Below are positions 1-11,243 of a stretch of DNA of 64,000 bases, piece after piece. The notes beneath the pieces are model-generated. The model saw nothing but the letters and a program-made list of their open reading frames with translations. It ran no database searches and was not told where the DNA came from. Source of the stretch: Gordius sp. MW1 (Eukaryota; Nematomorpha; Gordioida; Gordea; Gordiidae); contig OZ038527.1 in assembly GCA_964036665.1 (NCBI GenBank), forward strand, positions 16,018,221 through 16,082,220. Reading direction: 5' to 3'. Position 1 is the stretch's first letter, and each line of letters begins with the position of its first letter. A program made the position numbers and the translations under genes.

Positions 1-3000
1 TAAGTGCTAAAATGTAACATTTGCAAACAGCTATGTCCTATATGAGCATAAAAATATTCGTTGAAAGATAGTTTTGAAAAATATATTGTTTGATATATTT
101 TCTAACTGGAATTTAGCAAAATATTTTACACAGAATTAAATGTGTAAGAAATTGTCAAAATGACTATCAACTTGACATTTATTATTTTTTATATCTCAAA
201 AACATTTTATTATCAGGCTTGGCTCTTTTATTTTTCTCCTAAACGTAGAGTACAAAGACTTCTTGCAACCAACCCGATCCGCTTTTAAAAACCGTTGTAA
301 AAAATAACTGTTACCCAGAATTAAGTAAAAAAAAACTTTTTACATTACTTACCAAAACTTTTACTGAAATATATTTTTTATAAATTATCTAAAAAGATAG
401 TTTAATTATATTTTGTGTTTTAAATTATGGGTCCGAACTGAAATTTTTTAAAAGTTTTTACCATAATTTAAGCTTTGTTTAAGGTCTTCCTTGCAGGCGG
501 ACGTAGTACGCAGGATTAAAATTTAAGGACGTGGGGGAATGTAAAATTAAAAATCAATAAATATATAAAATGTTAAGTATTACAACCTTATTTTAAAATT
601 ATACACATTATGTACATATAGTTTCGTCTTTATTACAAACCACATTTTGTAAAAACCTATAATCCATATCTTTAAAAAATGTATCTAAATCTTTAAATTT
701 AAAATACTAATTGTTTTTAGGTGCTTCCCTTGCAATTGTTCTAGGAATAATTTAAAAACCATATTGATTTCCTTAAAATATAACGCTTTTTATAATAACA
801 GGTAAATCTTACATTAATTTTATTTTATAAATTGACTTATTATTTAATTTAGGAAAATACTTGGTGTTTTATCTCTTTAACCCGACAACATATAAAAGGA
901 CGTTTTGTGAATAAGTGCTAAATTGATAATAAATTAAAACACTTGCTCTAAGATCGTTGCAAATTTACTTCTCAATAAGGCCACCCTAGCCCAATGTTTT
1001 CAATTTTTCACCCCAGCTAAACTGAAGTTAAAACTATTTTGGTCTAACCCGAGCCATAGCCCAGTTCAGCATCATTACTAAATGGTAAGTGGAAAATTTT
1101 GAATTTCAAAATTTTAATTTATCTTAAAACTTGTTTTTGAAATAAAGTGTGGTGTGTATAACTCATATGGGTTAACTAGATGAATACGGAATAATTGAAA
1201 TTATTTTGCTATATGCTGTCTGTCTAAATGTTTTTCCATATAGTCATCTTATTTTAAAATAAAGAGGCGCTGGCTATATTTTTTATTTTGTATATATATG
1301 TATGTGTTATGTATATTAAAAATGGTATAAATTTTAATAATTTTAATAAAAAATAATTTTGAGAGCGAAAAGGAGCTGGGATTTAAGAGCCATAGTATGT
1401 ATACACGGTTTACGAACGCTACATTAATAAAATTCGAATTAAAAAAAATGTTTTAACAGGGCTTTTGGATTTTGGGGCTAGCTTCAGACCCAACCGGAGT
1501 TTATGCATTTTAATATTTTTGTCAGAGCCCTGCCTAAAACCATATCAGACGGGAAGGTTTTTATTCGGTTCTAATATTTTATAATAATTACATTTTCATT
1601 CATTTTAATTCGTATGTATATAAATTTTTTACATTGTTTTACGATGAGATAAAATACCACCACAAGGAATATATTTTTGAACAAAATTTTAAGCAATCAA
1701 TTATTTGAAAAATCTAGCTTATGCAACTATTTTAATTAATTAATTGCAGTAAATTATTTTTTAAATTGTGTTTGAAAAACCGCGGGAAATTCTATGATTT
1801 TGAGTCCAGGCCTAGCCTCAATACCTAATTATCTCAAATCCACTACACCCTCCCTTGCGTACGCCAATATGTGTAGGACCTTAGCCTCAGCACGCTTTCA
1901 CCAAATCTGTAAGCCGAGGTTAACCAGACTTATCTAATGTCTAAATATCCTTATTTAAATTTGTGTATTGTTTTTTGAGATCTATGTTCCATAAAATATG
2001 TCAATTGCCATTAATTTCTTGTTTTTTTCTTCATATTTTCTACTAAATATGAACACTAAACCAATTTTAAAATTTTTTTGACCATTTTTTTTTAATTTTG
2101 TATACATATATCTAGTCAGCTCATTGTATCACAATTATAATATATATCCCTATACCATAGCTCCGTCACGGCAAAGAACATAAAAATCTAGTTATATCTT
2201 TATTGTTCATATTAAGAGCATAATATTTTGGTCAAATTCATTTTTTATTGCATTCATAACCAAGTTTTCTGACCTTTGTAGCATGTTTTTTTATAGATGA
2301 ATACATTGATAATTACAATTTTTGAGACTTTATAATAACTGTAAAATTGTATTGTATTGGGTTGAAAAACATAAACATGGTTTTATTAACGACTTTTGAT
2401 AAAGAGTAATAACATAAATGCAATGAACTCGCAACTTGTTAAATTTTATGGCATAAAATAAAAAAATTTGATGTCTTAGTCTGCGGCCGCATTTTTCAAA
2501 GAAATCTAAGTACATTCAATAACTTTGTTGCGACCACTGGCGCCAGGTACTCGAATTGCCCAATTATTACTCAGACATTTGCTTGCAAGGTTTATACGCT
2601 TAATTTAACTGGTATGTCAGATTACATAGCATACACACACAGCACCAATGTTTTTAGATCATTTCACTAATTTGTTTTATCAACTGTTTTATATCTGAAA
2701 ATATATGATGTGACATGGATTTAAAAGAGAATTTATTGGAACTGGGAAGAAAATCGCTAGAGAGAAGAACGAGGGAAATAATTAAAACCAAATTTTTTTA
2801 CACTAAAGTAAATATAAAAGAAAATAAATCCTAAACTAACCTATGATTGATAAATATTAATATTGTTGTATGTGTCCTAGTGTTTTTTTATAAAAATTTA
2901 TTGAAAACTTACGATAATGATTAATATGTGCAATATTCAGAAAATTTTTATTAATTAAGATTTGATTTTAAATATGCTTTAACAAAATAGTTATAATTTA

Positions 3001-3505
3001 TGAATCAATAATTATATGCCATCTAGAAATTACATAATGCTGCTCACGGAGTCCTTTGACGTTATCAAACCGTTTGTGCATTAAATTCTAATTTTTAACG
3101 CCGTGAAGCTATGTTGTTGGATCGAAATTAAGTTTGAAGTTTATAGAATTTAAAAGTCATTATACCGCAAAAGGAGCTTATTGAACAAGTCTCATATGAA
3201 ACATAAAATATAGAATAAATCATTAAACCAAGTAAAAATTAAGTACTAGCTGCTATTAAATATATTTGCAACTTACCATTCTTAAATCATCTTTTTTACA
3301 TGGCATTGGCAAAAAAGTTAATTTTTAATGAAATTTTGTTTGTTTGGTAATTTGTTCAAAATTGGCTACAGGGAATTTGTCGTAAACTTTGCATCATACA
3401 TTTCAATCAGTAAAGTTTTTTTTAAGTTCGGGGGGTGGGGGCGAGGTTGTTTTGGACAATTAGGGATGGTTTCTATATCCTTTTAAAAAAAACTCTGGCT
3501 GTATC
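1..3505. other. AT-rich non-coding DNA with transposon debris
   Basis: No convincing exon is visible on either strand. Short GC-richer patches near 1,050 and 1,510 (AGCCCTGC, CCCGAGCC) look like decayed ends of the hAT-type MITE family seen complete at 32,120-32,472. A 39-codon ORF at 2,715-2,834 (+) is charged and has a good donor-like GTAAAT near its end, but nothing supports it as a gene. Confidence 0.5.
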
Positions 3506-3720
3506 TAGAGCACTGCCAAATGGAATTTCTTCGGCCCGAGTCTGACTCTTTTTATTTAATTTTGCCCGACCCAAGTCCGATCCGGCATTTTTGAAAGATT
3601 TATTCAGAATGCCCACCCGCACCTTTCATCTAGCATAAAAATATTTTGTTCCCCTATAAAGCCTACTCAACAAACGAATTTTACTAAAAAGTTTTTATAA
3701 ACCAAACTTATAAACCCTCT
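3506..3720 (+). mobile_element. truncated hAT-type MITE (AGCCCTGC family)
   Basis: The stretch starts with TAGAGCACTGCC and continues with a CGGCCCGAG-rich subterminal zone and the block AGAATGCCCACCCGCA. It then has TACTCAACAAA, as in the complete copy at 32,120-32,472. The distal TIR and the target duplication are missing, so this is a 5' fragment. Confidence 0.6.
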
Positions 3721-3875
3721 GGTAGATCAGCATTAGAAAAAGGATGCATATGAATGACCTGGCACTTTACAGTCATAGTTTAAATGGAACTTTAAATTGA
3801 TCAAAAAATTAAAATTCTATCTACATAGTCCTATGAACATTACATTAGGCATTATTTTTTGGATGTTATTTAAAT

Positions 3876-4069
3876 GCTCAGTTAAAAAATTAAAAATGCT
3901 CAGTAAAATATGCTCAGTATTTTATTAATGTGCTCAGTAAAAAATTCAAAAATGCTCAGTAAATAATCTTAATATTGCTCAGTTATAAATCCAAAATGCT
4001 CAGTAAATAATCTTAATATTGCTCAGTTATAAATCCAAAATGCTCAGTATTTTCAAAAAAATGCTCAGT
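3876..4069 (+). repeat. left array of ten GCTCAGT motifs
   Basis: Motif starts are at 3876, 3898, 3912, 3932, 3954, 3977, 3998, 4021, 4042 and 4063. The spacing is mostly 20-23 bp, close to two helical turns. Spacers are A/T only and partly repeated themselves (a 44-bp double unit around 3,955-4,040). Confidence 0.9.
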
Positions 4070-4553
4070 AGTTTTAATAAATAATACTCAATCTTAATCT
4101 ATTTAGCACTAATATTTTGTAAAAATAAAGTTAAATTGAATGTGTGGAAATTGAAATAGTTTATTTTGATTGTTAAATTTTTAAAGGTTATAAGGTATCT
4201 TAGTGTCTTGAATTTTTCTCTTTAAGTCCTCCCTTCTCTCAATTCAAATAAATAAATGGCAAGTTAAAAAAGCTATAAAAAGTAATGACCTATAATTCCA
4301 ATTCTAAATGCTCTGCCTTTCCCTTCTTAAATTTACATGTTTTTAATGTATTTTTTTGCAAATTTTGTTGAGATTTATCAATCAAAGGGAAAATATAAAA
4401 TTTTTTTTGAATATAATCACAAAGATTTACAAATACAGATAAATAATAATAATTAACAATTTAAAATGAAAAATAGACAAATTTTGCTGGAGACAACTTT
4501 CATTTCAAAAACCTAAAATTTGTTGATCAATGTTAAATAATCTAAACTTACCA

Positions 4554-4730
4554 TTACTGAACAATAAAGGCTGATTTAGCTTTTGAGGGTCTGCCTCGTT
4601 TTCTTTTTTGCCATATAGGCACACTTTTGGCTTCTTTAGGTGGTTGGCAAAATTTAAGTTTAATTGATAACCCAACGACATGTTTGCAAATATATTGTTT
4701 ACAAACGATGGACAATTGCACTTGGAGGAG
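4554..4730 (-). pseudogene. MULE transposase C-terminal fragment (SWIM finger, AT-hook-like tail)
   Basis: Read on the - strand, one frame gives KCNCPSFVNN, the start of a SWIM-type CxC zinc finger. After a frameshift a second frame gives CQPPKEAKSVPIWQKRKRGR followed by PSKAK and a stop. Many MULE transposases end with exactly this order: SWIM finger, then a PPPEAK...KRKRGRP tail. The CxH half of the finger is eroded and the rest of the transposase is absent. Identification is from remembered family features. Confidence 0.6.
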
Positions 4731-4794
4731 GTAGTTTATGAAATAAAATTTATTTTAATTAACATATAAACAAAAATAAACCATTTTTCAGGCG

Positions 4795-4865
4795 AGCACT
4801 TTGCCTCCATGGGAAACACGCAAGACTCGTACTTGGATATCTTGGGTTCGAATCTCTCTCTAGGA
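4795..4865 (+). other. B-box-containing tRNA-like stretch inside the MULE
   Basis: The sequence contains GGGTTCGAATCTC, close to the Pol III B-box consensus GGTTCGANTCC. It lies about 50 bp downstream of a weak A-box-like GCGAGCACTTTGCC. Acceptor and T stems do not pair well, so it is not a functional tRNA gene. Confidence 0.35.
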
Positions 4866-4914
4866 TTTTATTTTAAAAACTAATTCTTAGTTACTTTGCA
4901 TAAATAAAAAAATT

Positions 4915-5104
4915 ACTGAGCAAGATTTGAATAAAAAACTGAACAAATGAATATTACCCTGAACAAATAATTAAATTACTGAACATTAAATTATTTACTG
5001 AGCATTTAATTATTCTACTGAGCATTTAATTATTCTAGAGCATTTGTTTATTCTACTGAGCATTTGAATATTCGACTGAGCAAAAAATAAAATAATTACT
5101 GAGC
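4915..5104 (-). repeat. right array of ten ACTGAGC motifs
   Basis: Motif starts are at 4915, 4938, 4958, 4978, 4997, 5017, about 5034 (degenerate), 5055, 5075 and 5098; three copies read CTGAAC. The array is the mirror image of 3,876-4,069, with the same copy number and a 17-23 bp period. Confidence 0.9.
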
Positions 5105-6110
5105 ACAATAATTTGTTCTCTTATTTTTTTAGCTCCAATTTTTCGCATTTTACTTTATTTATACATTTTTAATCTTAAAAAAATATATTTTAAAGTTAAT
5201 TTTATTAAATATTATACAAATGATAATTGTAAAACAATACAAAAGGATGCACTGTATCACGTAGATAATAATCTATTTTTAGAATATGAAAATAGATAAA
5301 AAAAAATTTACACTTTCTAAATATATAAATATTTTTGCAATACAATTTAGGAATGACAGGGGAACCGTGTTTGATATAATATTTTATCGTCAAGTCCCGA
5401 GCCCCCCCCCCTCCCGGATCTGTATGAAAATCTTTATCCTGAGTTGTGGTTGTGGGGTAGAGCAAACCCATTCTGAAAATGATCATAATTTTAACACAAA
5501 TAAAGGAACCTATATTAATTCATAAACATAGTTATAAGCGTCTTATAATTTGCGAAGGAAATCATTTAATTATAGATAGTAGTTTAAAAACTTTTCCAGG
5601 TTAAAAAGTATATGCAAAATTCCAGAGGATATTTATAAAAACCGAAATCCTATTAGTTATGAAACGTTTTTTTTTATTAAAAGATGGTTTAAGAAATATA
5701 AAAACCTGCATTGTGGAATAAAAAATCTTTTTATTAAAATTTTGTTTATTTAATGTAGAAACATTATATAGGTGAAGTATAAAATTGAGAAATATATAAA
5801 TTATAAAAGCGGGTAAAAATAAAAAATTCATAATTCGAAAGCGTCGCATGTATCAAACGTTAAAAGCGGCCAGCTGTTGGCGAGGGATTTATAATTATAC
5901 TCTGCGATTAATATACCTAATTTTTGTTTAAGTAAAAAGTTGGTGGAATATTTAGAGATTTCTTTATTTTTGCAATAGCAATTGTCTCAGAAGACTATTA
6001 AAAAATTTCGAGGGATGCCAGCTATTAAGCTATTTATAAAATATTAGCACACTTCACAAACGTCCAAGCAAGGGTTTGCTGTTTGTTATAAATTTGGTAA
6101 ACTCTTTTAG
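5105..6110. other. AT-rich non-coding DNA
   Basis: No supported gene. A C-rich tract at 5,401-5,413 is the only notable feature. The short ORFs here are A/T homopolymer-driven and overlap on both strands. Confidence 0.5.
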
Positions 6111-6144
6111 CTAGATTTTGCTTCGGGCCTCGGGTTGGGCCGAC

Positions 6145-6381
6145 CTCCTTTTCTTAAAATGGGACTACACCTATATTGACTGGTTTGCCCCCTCCCACGA
6201 TACTCACGACCCCCTAGGATCGACAGAGCATCGTAAATCCTTAAAATACTCAGCTTTATTAGAATCCTCCATTTTTATTCCTATCGTCTCGTCGTGCTCA
6301 GGCACGTTTGGGAAGAGCGTATTAAATTTTGTTAAAGAACTCAATAAACGCTCGGCCTCCTTCAAACATATCGAATAGTAT
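6145..6381 (+). pseudogene. LINE polyprotein C-terminal fragment
   Basis: The + strand reads DWFAPSHDTHDPLGSTEH, then KYSALLESSIFIPIVSSCSG, then VLNFVKELNKRSAS and a stop. This matches a conserved C-terminal tail of invertebrate non-LTR retrotransposon polyproteins (pattern D.LAPS...KY..L.....F.P.A.E..G..G..A..F...L..R). The same tail occurs on the - strand near 46,200-46,550. Everything upstream of the tail is missing; a GCCTCGGG-type MITE edge (6,109-6,145) abuts it. Confidence 0.6.
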
Positions 6382-6508
6382 TTTACTAAAATGATGTTGG
6401 TGATTATTAATTAAACAATTTTAAAATCTTTGAGGGAGAAGGGAAAAACTAAACGAAATGCAAGTGAAGTCTCAAAGTAATGGTTATCTTTGATGCCAAG
6501 TGTTAAAA

Positions 6509-8014
6509 AACTCGGGCCTTCGGCCCTCGTGGGAAGGGGGAGGGGAGAAGGGAAGGGAAGGGGGGACGACTCATCTATACTTCGTATAAATGTATCATAT
6601 TTGCTATGCAATTTATGGGCGAGAAAGGTGGGAAGGGGCGAGAATGCCTATAGGGGGGTATTCAATGCCTAATGATTAATTAATTATTAATTTTTATGCA
6701 AATTTTCCATTTATGGGCAAAATGTAATATAGGCAAAATGTAATATAGGCAAGGGTTAGGGTTAGATTTAGTGTTTGCATCTAGTTGCGTATTGCATTTT
6801 TTTATGGCCTTTAGTGATTATGGGTCTAACAAACATTATATTATAAAACATCACAATGTTAAGAATTTGCAGAATTGTTGGGAGAAATTTTTTGTTGAAT
6901 TTGAACAATTTTTAATTAAAAAAATCAAAAATTTGGCCAATGGTCATTTTTTCTCCATTGGTCAGTACCAACAGATACTCTATAAGTCAATGATAGCCAA
7001 AAAAAACGGAAAAAAAAATTTTGATGCTCACTTTGGCCAATGGTCATTTTTTTCCATTGGTCAGCAGCCAGCACACGGTAAAAGTGGATATAAATTCATA
7101 AGAGTAAAAAAAGACGAAAAAAAAATTTTCGAATCACATTTTGGCCAATGGTCATTTTTTTCCATTGGTCAGCAGCCAGGACACGGTGTGAATATAAATT
7201 CATAATAGTAAAAAAAAACGAAAAAAATATTTTCGAATCACATTTTGGCCAATGGTCATTTTATTCCATTGGTCAGCAGCCAGCGGACGGCCAAAAAGTC
7301 ATAATAGCAATGGAACAGGAACAATCATAATAGTCAAAAAAAACGAAAAAAATAATTTCGATTCACATTTTGGCCAATGGTCATTTTTTTCATCGGTCAG
7401 GAGCCAGCGAACGGCCAAAAAGTCATAATAGCAATGGTAGTAACAGGAACAATCATAATAGTCAAAAAAAAACGAAAAAATAAACTCGGATTCACATTTT
7501 GGCCAATGGTCATTTTTTTCATTGGTCAGCAGCCAGCGGACGGCCAAAAAGTCTTATTATCAATGATAGTAACAAGAACAATCATAAGAGTCAAAAAAAC
7601 TCCGGGATTCTAACCCAAAAACTAGTTAAATTGCATAGCAATTAAAAGTAAACAACTTTTATTTATGTTTATTATATAACTAGTTAAATTGCATAGCAAT
7701 TAAAAGAAAAAAACTTTTATTTATGTTTATTATATAAAATTAATAAAATGAAACAATAATAGAACAAGCGGACGACCAAAAAGTCATATTATCAATGGGG
7801 CACCTCTTATGCATTAATTTAAAAAATAACACAGCGAGGGAGATAGAGATGAGGGGTGGGGCACCTCTTTCTTATGCATTAATTTAAAAAATCGATAACC
7901 TAATATACCCAATGCAAATAGATAGGGAGGTTGTTTGCGGACGCGGAGGCAGCGTGACAAGACATCGGTAAACAAAATCAAAAACGAGCCCATAAATTGC
8001 ATAGCAATTAATAC
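6509..8014 (+). mobile_element. HINE/Helitron-like element with minisatellite core, copy A
   Basis: The left edge has the hairpin GGGCCTTCGGCCC and a purine-rich GGGAAGGGG zone. It continues with TTGCTATGCAATTTATGGGC at about 6,600, then a minisatellite (6,934-7,600), then short modules, and ends with the inverse motif GCCCATAAATTGCATAGCAA at about 7,987-8,006. Copies with the same order lie at 35,838-37,098 and, inverted, at 58,191-60,995. Inverted subterminal motifs around a tandem-repeat core, without clear TSDs, resemble Helentron-associated elements (HINE/pearl type). That class assignment is inference. Confidence 0.6.
6934..7600 (+). repeat. minisatellite, six units of about 100-129 bp (copy A)
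   Basis: Units begin at 6934, 7034, 7142, 7246, 7371 and 7500 with TGGCCAATGGTCATT. Each unit has CCAATGG, a T-rich loop of about ten bases, then (C)CATTGG and TCAGCAGCCA, that is, a short inverted repeat built from CCAAT boxes. A conserved CGGACGGCCAAAAAGTC block follows in later units. Long ORFs across the array are translations of the repeat, not genes. Confidence 0.9.
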
Positions 8015-9104
8015 CATCTGGCCTGGGTTGTGATTTATCGGTTGTGTGTCCACCTTGAATCAGCAGGAATATGATAGTATTGATTGCGGTGTAAATTAGA
8101 TATCTCATTACGAAAACCAAGGGTTATGGCCTTAAAAATTGGTTAGGTGACATCAAAGTAGAAATGAAATGGCCAATTGAGCCAATGGAATTGCAAAATT
8201 CTTTATTGGTCTGGAATAAATTCATGTAAGAACTAGGAATTGCCTTGGCCAGTCCTATCCAGAAATGAGATGATGATATATGCCAATCAGTGGCGTAGCT
8301 AGCCTTTTTGTCTTGGGGGGGGGGGGGGGGGCTGAGCTGGTCAAACCATGGGCGTAGGTAGGAGGGGGGGGGGAGACGCAAACCCTTAAAAATTAAAAAT
8401 ATTTATATTTTGCCCCCCCCCCCCTCCAATCCAAGACCTGGATACGACCATGGGTCAAATGCACTAAAAAAATTTTCCCTCATAAACGTTGGGCATACTT
8501 AAAATTCCGCTAATTGTGTATTTTTTTTAATAACATCACACTGGTATGTCTCAGACCCTCGTGTTTATAGGGCATAAAATAAATAAAATTTATTCATGAA
8601 TAAAACAAAGAAGTTAAAAGAATATAGAAAATTTCACATGGTATAATAAGTTTTGTATAAATGAATTGTAAGGGCACAAAGTGGAACGGGGATATTGACA
8701 AAAAATCTTTGACATTTTAGAAAATAATACAAATAGTTAAAAAAAAACTATATAACAAAGTTTTTATAAAAATTATTGCCACAACCCCAAAAATCTTAGC
8801 CATAAAGATAACAAATTTTAATTTTACATATGCAATATTGGCAGCATTTTCAAGCAGCATTTATATCAGGAAAACAATGAGAACACTTAAAAGCCTTTTT
8901 TATAGTTAGATCCTCAAAAGGCCTAATTATAGCATAAAATATAAAAAAAATTAATTATGAACTTAAAATTCGTTCGAGAATGAATAATTAGAAGTTCTTG
9001 CCCCTGATATTATAGATATATTTGCACAACCCTCCTCTCCCTTTACACCACCTAAAAATTTAAATGAGCTAATAAATTTAACGGCTAATGAACCTTAAAA
9101 TACT

Positions 9105-9290
9105 CTGTCAAAATTAAATGAATCAAAATTTTACTTAATAATGTAGATGAAATTAGAGATGTGAGATGCATAGAACAAATTAGCGTTTGTGTACATTTTG
9201 TTGAATCCAATGGCACCAAAAGAAATTTTTTGGGATTTTTATCCCTTGAAATTTTGATGCGTTAACAATTGTCTATAAAATTCAGGAATT
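9105..9290 (+). pseudogene. DUF4371-like hAT transposase fragment in hAT element 1
   Basis: The + strand reads DEIRDVRCIEQISVCVHFVE followed by SNGT and FLGFLSLE. This is the DUF4371-type segment (D[E]..D....EQ.S.C.R...) of one hAT transposase class. Stops and a missing T-to-P region break the frame. The same segment occurs in hAT element 2 (53,002-53,241, -) and the truncated element at 23,795 (+). Confidence 0.6.
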
Positions 9291-9623
9291 TGTTGTTAAT
9301 ATTAATTTATCAAACTTTTGAGAGGATATCTAATAAAAGGAAAAAAATGGTGTACAAACTATTTTTTGGAAAATTATTGGCTTTATATGTGCATGTGGTA
9401 CATAAAAATATGCAAGATATGTTAAACAATAAGCATGTGAGATGGACAATTAAATTGAATCTAGGATGGAATTTTCGTAAATTTAATAATATTTTAAAAG
9501 TGTTAAAAAGTTTAAAACAAGTTTAAAAGCCCAGATAATTTTTCATTAAATATTATAATTAGTCGTTTAATAGTAGTTCATTACGCCTTTTACTCGATGT
9601 TGCAAACGAATTTATAATATCAT

Positions 9624-9765
9624 TATTATAACTCGTATTAGAAGCGCGATAAAACAAACAAAACAAGATGGCGAAAATACAACATCAGAAACGATTGGTA
9701 GTCTCGTTTGGGAATACATATTAAAATACAATATTAATTATATAACATAAATACCATATATAACA
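9624..9765 (-). repeat. 3' LTR (142 bp)
   Basis: It matches 17,626-17,767 except for one C/G difference near 9,680. On the - strand it follows a purine-rich tract immediately upstream (9,766-9,780), as expected for the polypurine tract. Confidence 0.9.
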
Positions 9766-9794
9766 TATCTCCTCCCTTTCGTTGTGGCTTTTAA

Positions 9795-11243
9795 TTATTT
9801 TTCCTCGATAAGTCTTGCAGGGGGACGAACATCGCGTTTCGGGCGAGACGTTTGACCTAAGTTAGATTGACTCTCCTCCCCGGCGAAATCCGTCTCTTCT
9901 CCTGGCGTAATTGACGGTTCTAATACCGTCTCTTCTCCTGGCTTTAGTGACGGTTCCAATACCGTCTCTTCTCCTGGCGTAAATGACGGTTCCAACACAG
10001 TCTCTTCTCCTGGCGTAAGTGACGGTTCAAACTCCACCTCTCCCCAAGGCGTAACTGATGCGTGTGGAGAAGAAGATTGTACAGGCTCTTGTCTTGAATC
10101 TACGAATCTATTCTTTAGCTGGTCGGCATGCTTCCGCAATTTCTTTCCATTCGCTTCCACTGAGTAAGACAAGGGCCCCGTTCTAGTGATTATCGAACCT
10201 TCACGCCATCCGGGTCTCGTTTCATTCCTTACCCATACCGGCTGTTCTGAAAGAAATTCCCGAGTCTTTAATCCTTTGTTATGCCGCTCCTCGGTTGACC
10301 AAACTTGTTTTTCCAATTTTGACTTAACCGGAGATCGTGCCCAATCCCAAGCCGTTTTCATATGTCGTCCAAACATTAGCTTATATGGTGATGATCCTGT
10401 TGAATTTAAAGTGCTTATTCGGTAAGTCATCAAGACCTCTGACAAATATTCATGAGGGTTCGTCTTCTGCATTCTGGTAGTCGCGTACCTTTTCTTCAAA
10501 GTTTGAATTCCTCTCCCTGCTAACCCGTTAGTCTTAGGATGATATGGAGAAGATTTCATGTGTATGATGTTATTCTCCTTGCAAAAATTTTGAAACTCCA
10601 ACCCCGTGAATTGGGGTCCGTTGTCCGAAACAATTTGTCTAGGGACCCCGTACAGGGCAAACCACTTCCTAAGGATTCTAAGAGAGGCCTGAGTTGTTGT
10701 TGCCTGTAAGAGTTCAACATCCATCCATTTTGAAAATCCGTCGACTACTATTAACCACGAATAACCATCGATTGGTCCCGCAAAATCGATATAAATTCTT
10801 TCCCAAGGAAACTCGGGGACATTCCATGATAACAATGGAACTTCCTTAACGTCCCCACGATTCTGTTGACATGCTTTACAAGCGTTCACAAAATTTTCAA
10901 TCTCCGAACTCAGTTGAGGCCACCAGCAATAGAACCTCGCGATAGATTTCATAGCCGATATACCGGGGTGACCTTTATGCAGATTAATCAACACTCGCTG
11001 CCTAAGGGTTTGTGGTATAACCATCCGCCCATCCATAAATAATAAATTGTTTTCACAACTTAGCTCTGTTCTGCGATTATAAAAGACCCCAAATTCTTGT
11101 GGAATATCCTCTTTGCGTGAGGGCCAACCTTTATTTATAAAGTTCTTTATTTTACGCAATTTAAAATCCTTATCAATTTCTTCACTAATAGTCTTTCCCG
11201 ATAGTGATAACTCATTAAGGAGGATGATTTTTATCCTAAGCAT
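9795..11243 (-). CDS. retrotransposon integrase with repeat tail (catalytically altered)
   Basis: This is the C-terminal pol product, 482 codons as an open frame, for inserting retrotransposon cDNA. An N-terminal HHCC zinc-binding part (HPGISAMKSIARFYCWW, CKACQQNRG) is followed by the DDE catalytic core with IYIDFAGP and VSDNGPQFTG. At the third catalytic position, in TNGLAGRG, the family's Glu is Gly here, so the enzyme should be dead. The C-terminal tail carries near-identical 13-residue repeats (PGEETVLEPS). The start is uncertain because pol is normally one polyprotein and this frame only opens after a frameshift near 11,240. It overlaps the RNase H frame by a few codons. Confidence 0.85.
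   Translation of the reverse strand: MLRIKIILLNELSLSGKTISEEIDKDFKLRKIKNFINKGWPSRKEDIPQEFGVFYNRRTELSCENNLLFMDGRMVIPQTLRQRVLINLHKGHPGISAMKSIARFYCWWPQLSSEIENFVNACKACQQNRGDVKEVPLLSWNVPEFPWERIYIDFAGPIDGYSWLIVVDGFSKWMDVELLQATTTQASLRILRKWFALYGVPRQIVSDNGPQFTGLEFQNFCKENNIIHMKSSPYHPKTNGLAGRGIQTLKKRYATTRMQKTNPHEYLSEVLMTYRISTLNSTGSSPYKLMFGRHMKTAWDWARSPVKSKLEKQVWSTEERHNKGLKTREFLSEQPVWVRNETRPGWREGSIITRTGPLSYSVEANGKKLRKHADQLKNRFVDSRQEPVQSSSPHASVTPWGEVEFEPSLTPGEETVLEPSFTPGEETVLEPSLKPGEETVLEPSITPGEETDFAGEESQSNLGQTSRPKRDVRPPARLIEEK
9880..10060 (-). repeat. 39-bp coding tandem repeat at integrase C-terminus
   Basis: Four to five copies of a 39-bp unit encode PGEETVLEPS(F/L/I)(T/K), with an extra diverged copy on either side. 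The repeat stays in frame and looks like recent unequal expansion in the tail region. Confidence 0.85.

Larger units (their letters stand above)
3876..5104 (-). mobile_element. Mutator-like (MULE) element with arrayed inverted ends
   Basis: The element is bounded by ten copies of GCTCAGT-type motifs on the left and ten ACTGAGC-type motifs on the right, that is, the same motif in inverted orientation. Between them lies a decayed MULE transposase tail on the - strand (4,554-4,730) and a B-box/tRNA-like stretch (4,795-4,865). At 1.23 kb it is far too short for a full MULE, so it is an internally deleted, non-autonomous copy. No exact target duplication was found at the outermost motifs. MULE assignment rests on the SWIM-finger tail; the array structure is seen directly. 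Confidence 0.6.

Noticed and set aside
2330-2515. 61-codon - strand ORF
   Set aside because: AT-rich composition, no domain, no splice or promoter support.
3876-4069. CRISPR-like array (short repeats with regular spacers)
   Set aside because: Repeats are 7 bp, spacers are AT-rich and similar to each other, the array is mirrored at the other end of a transposon, and the genome is eukaryotic.
6208-6385. Apparent - strand exon with acceptor TTTTAG and strong donor GTGAGT
   Set aside because: The + strand of the same stretch encodes a recognisable LINE C-terminal tail (KYSALLES..FIPIVSSCSG), so the - strand frame is a shadow.
6752-6764. Telomere repeat (GGGTTAGGGTTAG)
   Set aside because: Only two units, inside a transposon head; not evidence of a telomere or interstitial telomere array.
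6771-7613. Overlapping ORFs of 60-144 codons rich in GQWSFFSIGQQP-type repeats, also at 36,109-36,297 and 58,401-58,872
   Set aside because: They are translations of the minisatellite unit, open in several frames and on both strands, with frame shifts between units of different length. No start, codon or conservation signal supports protein coding.
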